64,000 nucleotides of DNA from Nocardioides oleivorans. Lineage in GTDB: Bacteria; Actinomycetota; Actinomycetes; Propionibacteriales; Nocardioidaceae. Numbering within the stretch: the first letter of the stretch is position 1; each line of letters opens with the position of its first letter. The translations under genes were made by a program, and so were the position numbers. Below, piece after piece: positions 1 through 8,297 of this stretch. The notes beneath the pieces were generated by a model that searched no databases, had not been told where the DNA came from, and worked only from the letters and a program-made list of their open reading frames with translations. The DNA lies in the NCBI RefSeq assembly GCF_004137255.1, contig NZ_SDWT01000001.1, forward strand, positions 2,604,001 through 2,668,000, read 5' to 3'.

Positions 1-1
1 C

Positions 2-853
2 AGTGCCGACGCCTCCGATGCCTCGTCGACGGGGGGTGGCAGCAGTACGCCGTCCGCCGGCGCCGCGCCCGGCGGACCCGGCGGCGGCTTCCCCGGCGCC
101 AGCGGCGAGGTCGCAGCCGTCCAGGGCGACGTCCTGCAGGTGCAGAGCCAGGTGTCGGGCCAGGTCGCGGTGACGCTGACCGGTGCGACCGCGATCACCA
201 CCCAGGTCCCGACCAGCCTCGACGAGCTCACCGTCGGCAGCTGCGTGGTCGTCATGAGCACGACCGCCGACGACGACTCCTCGACCGCCGCGACGACGGT
301 CCGGGTCACCGACCCGGTCGACGGCGAGTGCACCGGTGGGTTCGGCGCAGGGGGAGGCGACCGGCCGTCCGGGGCGCCGAGCGACATGCCCTCCGACATG
401 CCCAGCGACATGCCCTCCGACATGCCCAGCGACATGCCCAGCGACATGCCGTCGGGAGCGCCCGGCGGCGCTGGCGGCCCGGGTGGGATCGTCTCCGGTG
501 AGGTCACCGCGCTCGACGACGGCGGCTTCACCGTCGCGGCGGTCGCGATGGTCGCGCCGGGCGAGGACAGCACCGACGCCACGACGTCGGACGTGACCGT
601 CACCGTCGACGACGACACCACCCTCACCACCACGCAGGACGGCACGGCTGACGACATCGAGGTCGGCGCCTGCGTCTCGGCGCGGGGCGAGTCCGACGAC
701 ACCGGTGCCGTCACGGCCGACACCGTCTCGGTGAGCGACAAGGTCGACGGTGCGTGCACCGTCGGTGGCTTCAGTGGGGCCATGGGCGGCGGCATGCCCG
801 GCGGCCCGGGTGGCTCGGGCGACTCGAGCGACTCGGGCCAGGACGCCTCGTGA
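2..853 (+). CDS. Secreted Gly/Ser-rich protein with two DUF5666-like repeats (5' end outside window)
   Basis: The reading frame is open from the first bases of the window, so the true start and any signal peptide lie upstream; the first GTG inside it (140) sits in the middle of a repeat and is not a credible start. Two related beta-rich repeats of about 75 residues begin GEVAAVQGD and GEVTALDDG and end in SCVVVMS and ACVSARG. This pattern resembles DUF5666-type extracellular domains. Between them is a run of PSDM units repeated about seven times and Gly/Pro-rich linkers; the C-terminus is also Gly/Ser-rich. The stop overlaps the GTG start of the next gene by 4 bases (GTGA), so the two are probably translationally coupled. 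A cell-surface or periplasm-like location is inferred; the molecular function is unknown. Confidence 0.7.
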   Translation, partial: SADASDASSTGGGSSTPSAGAAPGGPGGGFPGASGEVAAVQGDVLQVQSQVSGQVAVTLTGATAITTQVPTSLDELTVGSCVVVMSTTADDDSSTAATTVRVTDPVDGECTGGFGAGGGDRPSGAPSDMPSDMPSDMPSDMPSDMPSDMPSGAPGGAGGPGGIVSGEVTALDDGGFTVAAVAMVAPGEDSTDATTSDVTVTVDDDTTLTTTQDGTADDIEVGACVSARGESDDTGAVTADTVSVSDKVDGACTVGGFSGAMGGGMPGGPGGSGDSSDSGQDAS

Positions 854-2646
854 GGCGCCCCCGGGGGCGGGCAGGCTGGCTCGCCGTCGTCGGTGCCTCG
901 TGCGTCCTGGTGGCGGGCGGCGCGACGGCCGCGAACAGCTTCGGGGCCACCACGACCGGTGACTTCCGCACGGCGACGGCGGCGACCGGATCGGTCGAGG
1001 AGCACCTCGCGCTGTCCGGCACGGTCAGCGAGAGTGGTCGCACCGACCTCGCGTTCTCCGGGTCCGGCACCGTCGCGCAGGTCCTCGTGGAGCAGGGGGA
1101 CGAGGTGAAGGCCGGCCAGGTCATCGCCCGGACCTCGCGCACCGAGCTGCAACGCAGCCTGGACCGCGCCCGGGCCACCCTCGACGCTGCCCGAGCACAG
1201 CTCGAGGCCGACCTCGACGCTCAGGCAGACGCCGTCACCACGGCCACGACGGTGGCGAGCACCAGCGGATCGCGTACGACGACCGCGACCACCGCGGCCG
1301 TCGGGACCACGTCGTCGCCGACGATCACCACGGTCGCCGTGCGGACGGCGGCCGCGCGGACCGTCGCCGCGAGCGACGACCCGGCGGTGCAGGCCGCGCT
1401 GGCCCAGCTCGCGGCCCAGCAGCAGGCCGTCCTCACGGCGCAGTCGGCCGCGACGACCGCACTCGCCACGGCGAGCACCGCCCTCGAGGCGCAGACGACG
1501 ACGTGCGCGGCCGACCCCGCAGCCCAGGCCTGCGCCGACGCCCTCGTCGCCGTCCAGGCCGCACAGCAGGCGGCGGCCACCGCGCAGCAGGACCTCCAGA
1601 CCGCGCTCGACGCCCTCGGCAGCACCCTCACGACCGCGATCGCCGCCGTCGACGCTGCTGCAGATGCCGAGACCGGGACGCCCGCGCAGACGCCGACGCA
1701 GACGCCGAGCCAGGCGCCGACCGACGAGCCCGGCGAGTCCTCGACGGACCAGCCGGGTGACCAGCCGTCCGGAGAGGGCCAGCAGGGTCAGCAGGGCCAG
1801 CAGGCGCCCACCGGCGGCCAGGAGCAGGTGCCGGGCGGGGGCGCCGACCAGTCGATGCCGAGCGGAGGGTCGAGCGACGGGTCGAGCGGCGGCACGTCCG
1901 GCGGCAGCGTCGGGCAGTCCGTCACCGCCGCCACTCTCGCGCAGGACCAGGCCGCGATCGACCAGGCGAGGGCCGACCTCGTCGACGCGAGGCAGGCCCT
2001 CGCGGCGACCGAGCTCACCGCCCCGACGGCCGGCACCCTGCGCTCCCTCGACCTCGCCGTCGGGGACGACGTCACCGCCGACACGACCGTCGCCGTCGTC
2101 GTGGCCGCAGGAGCGACCACGGTGTCGGCCGAGGTCGACGTCGCCGACGTCTCGGCGGTGCAGGTCGGTCAGGACGTGGACGTCACGGTCCTCGGCGCCG
2201 ACGACACGGTGGCCGGCGAGGTCACCTCGGTCGCGGCCGAGCCGACCAGCGGCACCACGACGTACGCCGTCGAGGCCGTGCTCGACGCCACCGACCAGAC
2301 CGTCCCGCTCGGCACGCCGGCCTCCCTGGAGGTCGTCACCGCGTCGGTCGACGACGTCGTCACCGTGCCCACCTCGGCGGTGAGCACGTCGCCGATGAGC
2401 AGCGTGACCGTGCTCGCGGACGGCGCGACGAGCCGTCGTCAGGTGACCCTCGGCGCCCGCGGGTCGACCCGGACCGAGGTCACCGACGGGCTCGAGGCAG
2501 GCGACGTCGTGGTCCTCGCCCAGGTCGACGCCGACGTGCCCACTGGTGACACCACGACCACCACCAGCGGTCCCGGTGGCAGCGGGTTCAGCGGTGGCAC
2601 GGGCGGCTTCGGCGGGGGAGGGTTCAGCGGACCACCCGGAGGGTGA
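850..2646 (+). CDS. HlyD/MacA-type efflux adaptor (membrane fusion protein)
   Basis: The 598-residue protein starts at a GTG overlapping the previous stop. It has an N-terminal hydrophobic segment (about residues 8-30), then a half lipoyl/barrel domain around LSGTVSESG and VEQGDEVKAGQVIA. A coiled-coil hairpin follows (residues about 95-125 and again near QAAIDQARADLVDARQAL), broken by a long Thr/Ala and Gln/Gly/Ser-rich insertion. The other lipoyl half (ELTAPTAGTL) and a beta-barrel and membrane-proximal domain come next. This is the domain order of adaptors that work with MacB-type ABC exporters. No ABC gene lies downstream; a partner, if any, must be upstream of the window. The C-terminus is Gly-rich, and the last 23 bases overlap the convergent gene on the other strand. 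In an actinobacterium the adaptor may act outside the membrane without an outer-membrane channel. Confidence 0.8.
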   Translation: MRRPRGRAGWLAVVGASCVLVAGGATAANSFGATTTGDFRTATAATGSVEEHLALSGTVSESGRTDLAFSGSGTVAQVLVEQGDEVKAGQVIARTSRTELQRSLDRARATLDAARAQLEADLDAQADAVTTATTVASTSGSRTTTATTAAVGTTSSPTITTVAVRTAAARTVAASDDPAVQAALAQLAAQQQAVLTAQSAATTALATASTALEAQTTTCAADPAAQACADALVAVQAAQQAAATAQQDLQTALDALGSTLTTAIAAVDAAADAETGTPAQTPTQTPSQAPTDEPGESSTDQPGDQPSGEGQQGQQGQQAPTGGQEQVPGGGADQSMPSGGSSDGSSGGTSGGSVGQSVTAATLAQDQAAIDQARADLVDARQALAATELTAPTAGTLRSLDLAVGDDVTADTTVAVVVAAGATTVSAEVDVADVSAVQVGQDVDVTVLGADDTVAGEVTSVAAEPTSGTTTYAVEAVLDATDQTVPLGTPASLEVVTASVDDVVTVPTSAVSTSPMSSVTVLADGATSRRQVTLGARGSTRTEVTDGLEAGDVVVLAQVDADVPTGDTTTTTSGPGGSGFSGGTGGFGGGGFSGPPGG

Positions 2647-3328
2647 GCCCCCGCGACTCGGCCGACCCGTAGTCGTTGGTGGCACGGACGCTCACGCGGT
2701 AGTGGCCGGGAGGCAACCGGACCCCGCCGATGCGCGCCCGGAGCCGCACACTGCGCTCTCCCTCCCGCAAGCCGTGCAGGTCGCGGCGTGCGACCCTGTC
2801 GCCCCGCGCGTTCCTCACCAGCACCCGGATGGCCGTCGTGCCAAAGTCGTCACGCACGCGGAAGTCCAGGCGCGTTCTCCGGGGCACGCCGGGCGTGAGC
2901 CCACTCGCGGACACCGTGCCGGGGCTCAGCCGCACGCGGTCGAGCGTCGGTTCCGAGTAGGACGGCTCCGGCGGGTAGGGGTTGGCGAGGACCTCCACCT
3001 CGGTGCCGCCCGTGCTCACGTTGCCGGACCCGTCGGTGACGGTGACGGTGGCCGTCAGCGTGCCGGCCTCGACGACGCGCCGCTGCACGGTCGTCCCAGA
3101 GGCCGTGAGGCCGTCGCTGAAGACCCACGCCACGGACGCGATGCCCGACTCGTCGTCGTGCGCCGTCGCCGTGAGGGCGATGGTGGAGTACGCGTAGGGG
3201 CGCAGGCACTCGCACCTCACCGAGTCGATCACCGGCGGTGTGGTGTCGGCGATCCGCGCCTCGACACCTGTCATCGGCAGGACTGCCACGGCCAGGACGG
3301 CGGACGCGACCAGCGCGGCCGCCCTCAT
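2624..3328 (-). CDS. Secreted PKD/Ig-like protein, third gene of a three-gene operon
   Basis: The protein has 234 residues and starts at an ATG that overlaps the stop of the preceding gene (ATGA). It has a typical Sec signal peptide (MRAAALVASAVLAVAVLP, cleavage near GVEA). One bacterial Ig/PKD-like module follows (TPPVIDSV, then a WVFSDG core and TVTVTDGSGNVS). The C-terminal beta domain is rich in Arg and ends TLRVVR, echoing the KLTLKVVR ending of its two operon partners. It lacks the propeller-like repeats of those partners. The role is unknown; secretion and cell-surface interaction are inferred. Confidence 0.7.
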   Translation of the reverse strand: MRAAALVASAVLAVAVLPMTGVEARIADTTPPVIDSVRCECLRPYAYSTIALTATAHDDESGIASVAWVFSDGLTASGTTVQRRVVEAGTLTATVTVTDGSGNVSTGGTEVEVLANPYPPEPSYSEPTLDRVRLSPGTVSASGLTPGVPRRTRLDFRVRDDFGTTAIRVLVRNARGDRVARRDLHGLREGERSVRLRARIGGVRLPPGHYRVSVRATNDYGSAESRGLTLRVVR

Positions 3329-3852
3329 CGGACCACCTTCAGGGTGAGCTTCTTCGCGGTGCTGGATCCGGCGGCGTTCTTGGCGACGGCGGTGACCTTC
3401 CACGTCCCGATGGTGAGGCGCTTCTTCTTCCCGAGCTTCGCGGTGAGGGTGAAGGCGTTCTTCCCAGCGGTGAGGTTCTTGGCGAGCCGTAGCGGCTTCT
3501 TCACTCCCAACTTCCTGAACGTCAGGGTGAGCCTCGACGCGGTCGTGACGGTGACGGTGACCTTCGCCCTCCGGTCCTTCTTCGGTCCGGTGAGGTGGAT
3601 GGTGCCGGGCTTGAGCTTCAGCTTCGACACCGCCGGCCGCGCCGGCGTGGCGCCGGGTGCTGCTCCGACGGTGATCGTGCTCGACCGGGTGGTGGTGTTG
3701 CCGACGGCGTCGGCGACGGTGGCCGTGACGGTGTAGGTGCCGGGTGCGGACCAGGTGTGCGACACCGCCGCCCCGGAGGCGGTGGACCCGTCGCCGAACG
3801 ACCAGGTGGTGCCGGCCACGGCTGACCACACGTCGTACGCCGCCAGCGACAG
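3325..3852. repeat. 528-bp exact direct repeat, copy 1
   Basis: By line-by-line comparison this stretch is identical to 5223-5750 (offset 1898). It covers the PKD domain, the Lys-rich C-terminal domain and the stop/start overlap of each gene. Identity ends sharply at both borders: 3324 C against 5222 T, and 3853 G against 5751 T. Confidence 0.9.
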
Positions 3853-5226
3853 GTTGGTGGGCTGGCCGGCTGTCGCGGTGGCAGGCGCGCTGAATGCGGT
3901 CACGACGGGGCCTGCCCCGTCCAGGGCGGACGCGCGAATGCGGTAGACGGTCGTCCCCTCGCCCTTGTCTCCCCACGTCACGACGGCATTGCCGGAGGGA
4001 TCCACGCCCACGGCCGGGATCGTGGGGGTGCCGCTCGAAAGACGGACTGGGGTCCGCCAGGAGCCGTCGCCCGCGCGCGTCGACGCCTGTGCCTGCGACT
4101 GATCGACTCCGGCGAGCAGCCAGGTCACCACCGTGTGTGCTCCGCGGCTGGCAACGGAGGGATACAGCCCGTTCTGGCCTGCCACGGAGATGGTCGTGCC
4201 GGGGGTCCACACGCCGCCCGGACGGCGGGTGCTGACCTGGGTCCGGTAGTTGGTGTTGACGAGCTGCGACCACGCCACCGTGACGACGCCGGCCGCGTCC
4301 ACGGCCGCCGCGGGATCACCGAAGACGCCCTGGTTCGGGTCGGAGATGTTGACCGGGATGGACCAGCCCGAGCCAGGCGGTCGGCTGCTTGCCTGGATGC
4401 GCGCATTGGCACCGTCCGAGCGGATCCAGAGTGCCGTGGCGGTTCCGTCCTCGTCGACGGCGACAGTCGGCGCGGACGCGCTCTGGCCCGCATCGGAGAC
4501 GGTGGACGCCACCGTCCAGTCGCCATCCGGGGCACGTGTGCTGCTCTGCACCCGGTAGTTCGTGCCGTCCGAACGGCCCCAGACGGCGGTCAGCCGCCCG
4601 GTGCCGTCGACACCTACGCTCGGCTGGCGGGCCGCGTTGCCCGCCTCGCTGAGGGTGGTCGGGGTGCTCCAGGCGCCGTTCGTGCCGCGCGAGCTCGCCT
4701 GCACGCGCCGGTTGGTCCCGTCACTCCTGACCCACAGGACGGTGGCGCGTCCGGTCCGGTCGATCGCCACGGAGGGGGACGACGCGCCCTGCCCCGCCTC
4801 GGACAAGGTCTCGGCCGCCGACCACCCACCGGAATCGCCGCGCACGCTGGCCTGGACCCGCGACGTCGTGCTGGGCCCGGACTCCCAGGCGGCCACGAGG
4901 TCGCCCCGGCCGTTGGCGGCCAGCTGCGGTGCGACCGCGGCGCCGACGTCGCCGGACAGCGTGAGCGCAGCGGACCACGTGCCCGCTGCCGGACGTGAGC
5001 TCGTCCGGACCACGAAGGCGGTGCCGGACTTGTTGACCCAGACCGCGGTGGCGTTGCCGGCTGCGTCGATCTCCACGACCGGGTTGTAGGCGTCCGCGTC
5101 GGCTTCCGACAGGTAGGTCGCCGGGAGCCAGGTCTCCACCGCCACGGCTGCCGGGGTGACGAGCGGCGCGCAGGCGAGCGCCAGCGCCGTGGCGATCGAG
5201 ATCGATGCGAAGCGCGCCCGCTTCAT
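3325..5226 (-). CDS. Secreted beta-repeat protein with PKD domain and Lys-rich C-terminal domain (paralogue B)
   Basis: The protein has 633 residues, and its ATG overlaps the upstream gene's stop. A signal peptide (residues 1-30, ending PAAVAVETW) is followed by about eight tandem repeats of roughly 52 residues. Each contains an Asp-box-like pattern such as GTGRLTAVWGRSDG, then RVQSSTRAPDG and W-S-x-P-x-T-L-S. The array suggests a beta-propeller like those of sialidase/BNR proteins. Then come a PKD domain (WSFGDGSTASGAAV) and a basic Ig-like tail ending LTLKVVR. The last 175 codons are identical at DNA level to those of the upstream paralogue. No catalytic motif is recognised, so a binding or surface-layer role is inferred. 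Confidence 0.75.
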   Translation of the reverse strand: MKRARFASISIATALALACAPLVTPAAVAVETWLPATYLSEADADAYNPVVEIDAAGNATAVWVNKSGTAFVVRTSSRPAAGTWSAALTLSGDVGAAVAPQLAANGRGDLVAAWESGPSTTSRVQASVRGDSGGWSAAETLSEAGQGASSPSVAIDRTGRATVLWVRSDGTNRRVQASSRGTNGAWSTPTTLSEAGNAARQPSVGVDGTGRLTAVWGRSDGTNYRVQSSTRAPDGDWTVASTVSDAGQSASAPTVAVDEDGTATALWIRSDGANARIQASSRPPGSGWSIPVNISDPNQGVFGDPAAAVDAAGVVTVAWSQLVNTNYRTQVSTRRPGGVWTPGTTISVAGQNGLYPSVASRGAHTVVTWLLAGVDQSQAQASTRAGDGSWRTPVRLSSGTPTIPAVGVDPSGNAVVTWGDKGEGTTVYRIRASALDGAGPVVTAFSAPATATAGQPTNLSLAAYDVWSAVAGTTWSFGDGSTASGAAVSHTWSAPGTYTVTATVADAVGNTTTRSSTITVGAAPGATPARPAVSKLKLKPGTIHLTGPKKDRRAKVTVTVTTASRLTLTFRKLGVKKPLRLAKNLTAGKNAFTLTAKLGKKKRLTIGTWKVTAVAKNAAGSSTAKKLTLKVVR

Positions 5227-5750
5227 CGGACCACCTTCAGGGTGAGCTTCTTCGCGGTGCTGGATCCGGCGGCGTTCTTGGCGACGGCGGTGACCTTCCA
5301 CGTCCCGATGGTGAGGCGCTTCTTCTTCCCGAGCTTCGCGGTGAGGGTGAAGGCGTTCTTCCCAGCGGTGAGGTTCTTGGCGAGCCGTAGCGGCTTCTTC
5401 ACTCCCAACTTCCTGAACGTCAGGGTGAGCCTCGACGCGGTCGTGACGGTGACGGTGACCTTCGCCCTCCGGTCCTTCTTCGGTCCGGTGAGGTGGATGG
5501 TGCCGGGCTTGAGCTTCAGCTTCGACACCGCCGGCCGCGCCGGCGTGGCGCCGGGTGCTGCTCCGACGGTGATCGTGCTCGACCGGGTGGTGGTGTTGCC
5601 GACGGCGTCGGCGACGGTGGCCGTGACGGTGTAGGTGCCGGGTGCGGACCAGGTGTGCGACACCGCCGCCCCGGAGGCGGTGGACCCGTCGCCGAACGAC
5701 CAGGTGGTGCCGGCCACGGCTGACCACACGTCGTACGCCGCCAGCGACAG
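5223..5750. repeat. 528-bp exact direct repeat, copy 2
   Basis: Second copy of the repeat at 3325-3852. Because synonymous sites are also identical, recent duplication or gene conversion is inferred rather than protein-level constraint. Confidence 0.9.
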
Positions 5751-7121
5751 TGCGGCCGGCTGGCCGGCCGTCGCGGAGGACGGAGCGACGAACCCGGTGA
5801 CGACCGGTCCCGCCGTGTCCAGAGCGGCGCCCTGGACGCGGGTGGTCCCGCCGCCCGCGGGTGCCAGCGTCCAGACGCTGAAGGCGTTGCCCGACGAGTC
5901 GAGGGCGATGGCCGGAAAGCTGGCAGTGGCGGCGGAGAGCGTGACCGGTGAGCCCCAGGGCTCGGCGACCCGGCGGCCGACCGCCTGGATCGTCCTGTTC
6001 TGGGCCGTGCCCTGCGCCCAGACCACGGTCGTGATCCCCTGAGGCCCTGCTGTGACCGACGGTGTCTCGGGGGTCACCGCAGGCGGCGACAGGTTCTCCG
6101 GGCTGCTCCACGCACCCTGGGGCTGTCGGCGGCTGGACTGCACCCGGAAGTCGTTGGCGACGCGGGCCACCCAGACCGCGGTGAGCGTGCCTGTGTCGTC
6201 CACCGCCAGCTCCGGTGCGGTGTTCAGACCGGCATCGGCGGCCGACAGTGTCGCGGGGACCGACCACGATCCACCGGCGGGTCGACTGCTGCTCTGCGCG
6301 CGGTAGACACCGGCGACCTGCATCCTCCACGTCACGGTGAACTCGCCGGCGTCGGAGCCGACCACCTGCGGGCTCGAGGCAGACAGTCCCGGGTCGGAGA
6401 TGGCGGTGGGGATGGACCAGTCGCCGGAGGTCGACCGGGTGCTCTGCTGGATCCGGCTGTGGGTGCCGTCGAACCGGCCCCACACGGCGACGGCAGTCCC
6501 AGCGGCGTTCACCGCGACGTCCGGTGTGCTGGCGTCCTGACCCGGATCGCTCAGGGTGGTCGGCGCCGACCATGTCCCCGTCAGGGCTCGCGTGGAGGCC
6601 TGGGCCCGAAAGTTGGAGCCGTCGTAACGCAACCAGGTCGCGGTCACCTGACCGGATGCGTCGACGGCCACCCTCGCGTCGATCGCGCTGCCGCCCGGCA
6701 GCGAGATCGACTCTGCCGGCGACCAACCCCCGCCGGACGTCCGCGTGCTGGACTGCGTCCGGTAGTAGCCCGCGTCGGGCCAGGTCCAGACGACGGTCAC
6801 CCGGTCGCCGCCGGCGACCACCTGAGGAGAGGTGGCGCTCTGCCCGGGCGGGGAGAGGGTCACCGGGTCCGTCCAGGCCTGGCCTGCCGGTCGCGTGGCC
6901 ACCTGCACCCGGTAGGAGCCGTTGTCCTGCTGCAGCCAGCTCACTGTCGTGTTGCCGGCCTGGTCGACCGCCACGTCCGCACCGCTGCCGGTCACGTCGA
7001 GGCGGGACAGGTCGACGGCCGGAAGCCATGTCTCGGCCGCACCGGCGACCGGCACGACGGCGGCTGCGGCGGCCAGGGCGATCGAGCAGGCCAGCACGGC
7101 CGAGCACAGACGTGTACGCAC
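5223..7121 (-). CDS. Secreted beta-repeat protein with PKD domain and Lys-rich C-terminal domain (paralogue A)
   Basis: This is the first gene of the operon, 632 residues. The GTG start is chosen because GGGGGAAC lies about 8 bases upstream and a Sec signal peptide follows directly (VRTRLCSAVLACSIALAAAA, then VAGAAETW). The architecture matches paralogue B: about eight 52-residue repeats with an AVWGRFDGTHSRIQ-type core, a PKD domain, and a basic C-terminal domain. The N-terminal repeats differ clearly from those of B, while the C-terminal 175 codons are identical in DNA. The 117-bp gap to divergent dapE must contain its promoter. The function is unknown; it is likely a secreted adhesive or structural protein. 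Confidence 0.75.
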   Translation of the reverse strand: MRTRLCSAVLACSIALAAAAAVVPVAGAAETWLPAVDLSRLDVTGSGADVAVDQAGNTTVSWLQQDNGSYRVQVATRPAGQAWTDPVTLSPPGQSATSPQVVAGGDRVTVVWTWPDAGYYRTQSSTRTSGGGWSPAESISLPGGSAIDARVAVDASGQVTATWLRYDGSNFRAQASTRALTGTWSAPTTLSDPGQDASTPDVAVNAAGTAVAVWGRFDGTHSRIQQSTRSTSGDWSIPTAISDPGLSASSPQVVGSDAGEFTVTWRMQVAGVYRAQSSSRPAGGSWSVPATLSAADAGLNTAPELAVDDTGTLTAVWVARVANDFRVQSSRRQPQGAWSSPENLSPPAVTPETPSVTAGPQGITTVVWAQGTAQNRTIQAVGRRVAEPWGSPVTLSAATASFPAIALDSSGNAFSVWTLAPAGGGTTRVQGAALDTAGPVVTGFVAPSSATAGQPAALSLAAYDVWSAVAGTTWSFGDGSTASGAAVSHTWSAPGTYTVTATVADAVGNTTTRSSTITVGAAPGATPARPAVSKLKLKPGTIHLTGPKKDRRAKVTVTVTTASRLTLTFRKLGVKKPLRLAKNLTAGKNAFTLTAKLGKKKRLTIGTWKVTAVAKNAAGSSTAKKLTLKVVR

Positions 7122-7238
7122 GATGAAGTTCCCCCGGGTCGTCGCGGCCGCACCGTGCCACCGCTCGCCTGAGATTCCGACAGCGACCCAGAGGTGGCAA
7201 GGGAGGTCTAGACCGGATCGGCTGGTTGAATCGGGGCC

Positions 7239-8297
7239 ATGCCACGCCTCGATCTCTCCGCCGACGTCGTCGCGCTCACCCGCCAGCTGGTCGACATCGA
7301 GTCGGTGAGCCACCACGAGCAGGAGATCGCAGACGCGGTCGAGGCCGCGCTGCGGACGCTGCCGCACCTCACGGTGACGCGTCGCGGGCACACGATCGTG
7401 GCCCGCACCGACCTCGGCCTCGGCGGGCGCGTCGTGATCGCCGGGCACCTCGACACCGTGCCGCTCAACGACAACCTCCCGGCCCGGCTCGAGGACGGCA
7501 TCCTGCACGGCCTCGGCACCTGCGACATGAAGGGCGGCGACGCGGTGATGCTCAAGCTCGCCGCCGACGTCACCGAGCCCAACCGCGACCTCACCTTCAT
7601 CTTCTACGAGGCGGAGGAGGTCGACTCGGTCCACAACGGCCTGCGCAAGCTCACCGAGTCCGACCCCGACCTGCTCGAGGCCGACTTCGCCATCCTCATG
7701 GAGCCCAGCAACGCCGCGGTCGAGGCCGGGTGCCAGGGAACGATGCGCGTCGACGTCCGGACCACCGGCGAGCGCGCGCACAGCGCCCGCAGCTGGAAGG
7801 GCGTCAACGCCATCCACCTCGCCGCTCCGGTCCTGGCCCGCCTCAACGACTACGTCGCGCGCCAGCCCGAGATCGACGGCCTCACCTACCACGAGGGCCT
7901 CAACGCGACCGGGATCCGCGGTGGCGTCGCCGGCAACGTCGTACCCGACGAGTGCGTCGTCGAGGTCAACTTCCGCTTCGCCCCCGACCGCAGCGAGGCC
8001 GACGCCGAGGCGTTCGTCCGCGACTTCTTCCAGGGGTACGACGTCACGGTGACCGACCTGGCCGCCGGCGCGCTCCCGGGTCTCGACCGTCCGGCCGCGC
8101 AGGCGTTCGTCGAGGCGGTCGGGGGAGGCGTGGCGCCCAAGTTCGGCTGGACCGACGTCGCCCAGTTCACGAAGCTCGGCGTGCCGGCCGTCAACTTCGG
8201 CCCCGGTGACCCGATGTTCGCCCACAAGCAGGACGAGCACGTCCCCGTCGAGCACGTCGAGCGCTGCGAGCGCATCCTCAAGGAGTGGCTGTCATGA
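7239..8297 (+). CDS. dapE: Succinyl-diaminopimelate desuccinylase
   Basis: This 352-residue M20-family metallopeptidase removes succinate from N-succinyl-LL-diaminopimelate in lysine and peptidoglycan precursor synthesis in the cytoplasm. Metal and catalytic motifs are visible: GHLDTVP (residues about 70), GTCDMKGGD with the bridging Asp, FYEAEEVDS with the catalytic Glu, LMEPSN, and a C-terminal GPGDPMFAHKQDE His. The length fits actinobacterial DapE. Its ATGA overlap with the next gene implies an operon. In Mycobacterium dapE also sits near a LOG protein gene upstream of sigE, which supports the call. Confidence 0.93.
   Translation: MPRLDLSADVVALTRQLVDIESVSHHEQEIADAVEAALRTLPHLTVTRRGHTIVARTDLGLGGRVVIAGHLDTVPLNDNLPARLEDGILHGLGTCDMKGGDAVMLKLAADVTEPNRDLTFIFYEAEEVDSVHNGLRKLTESDPDLLEADFAILMEPSNAAVEAGCQGTMRVDVRTTGERAHSARSWKGVNAIHLAAPVLARLNDYVARQPEIDGLTYHEGLNATGIRGGVAGNVVPDECVVEVNFRFAPDRSEADAEAFVRDFFQGYDVTVTDLAAGALPGLDRPAAQAFVEAVGGGVAPKFGWTDVAQFTKLGVPAVNFGPGDPMFAHKQDEHVPVEHVERCERILKEWLS

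Noticed and set aside
376..456. CRISPR-like short repeats (ACATGCCC units)
   Set aside because: The repeats are in-frame codons for PSDM in a coding region with no spacers.
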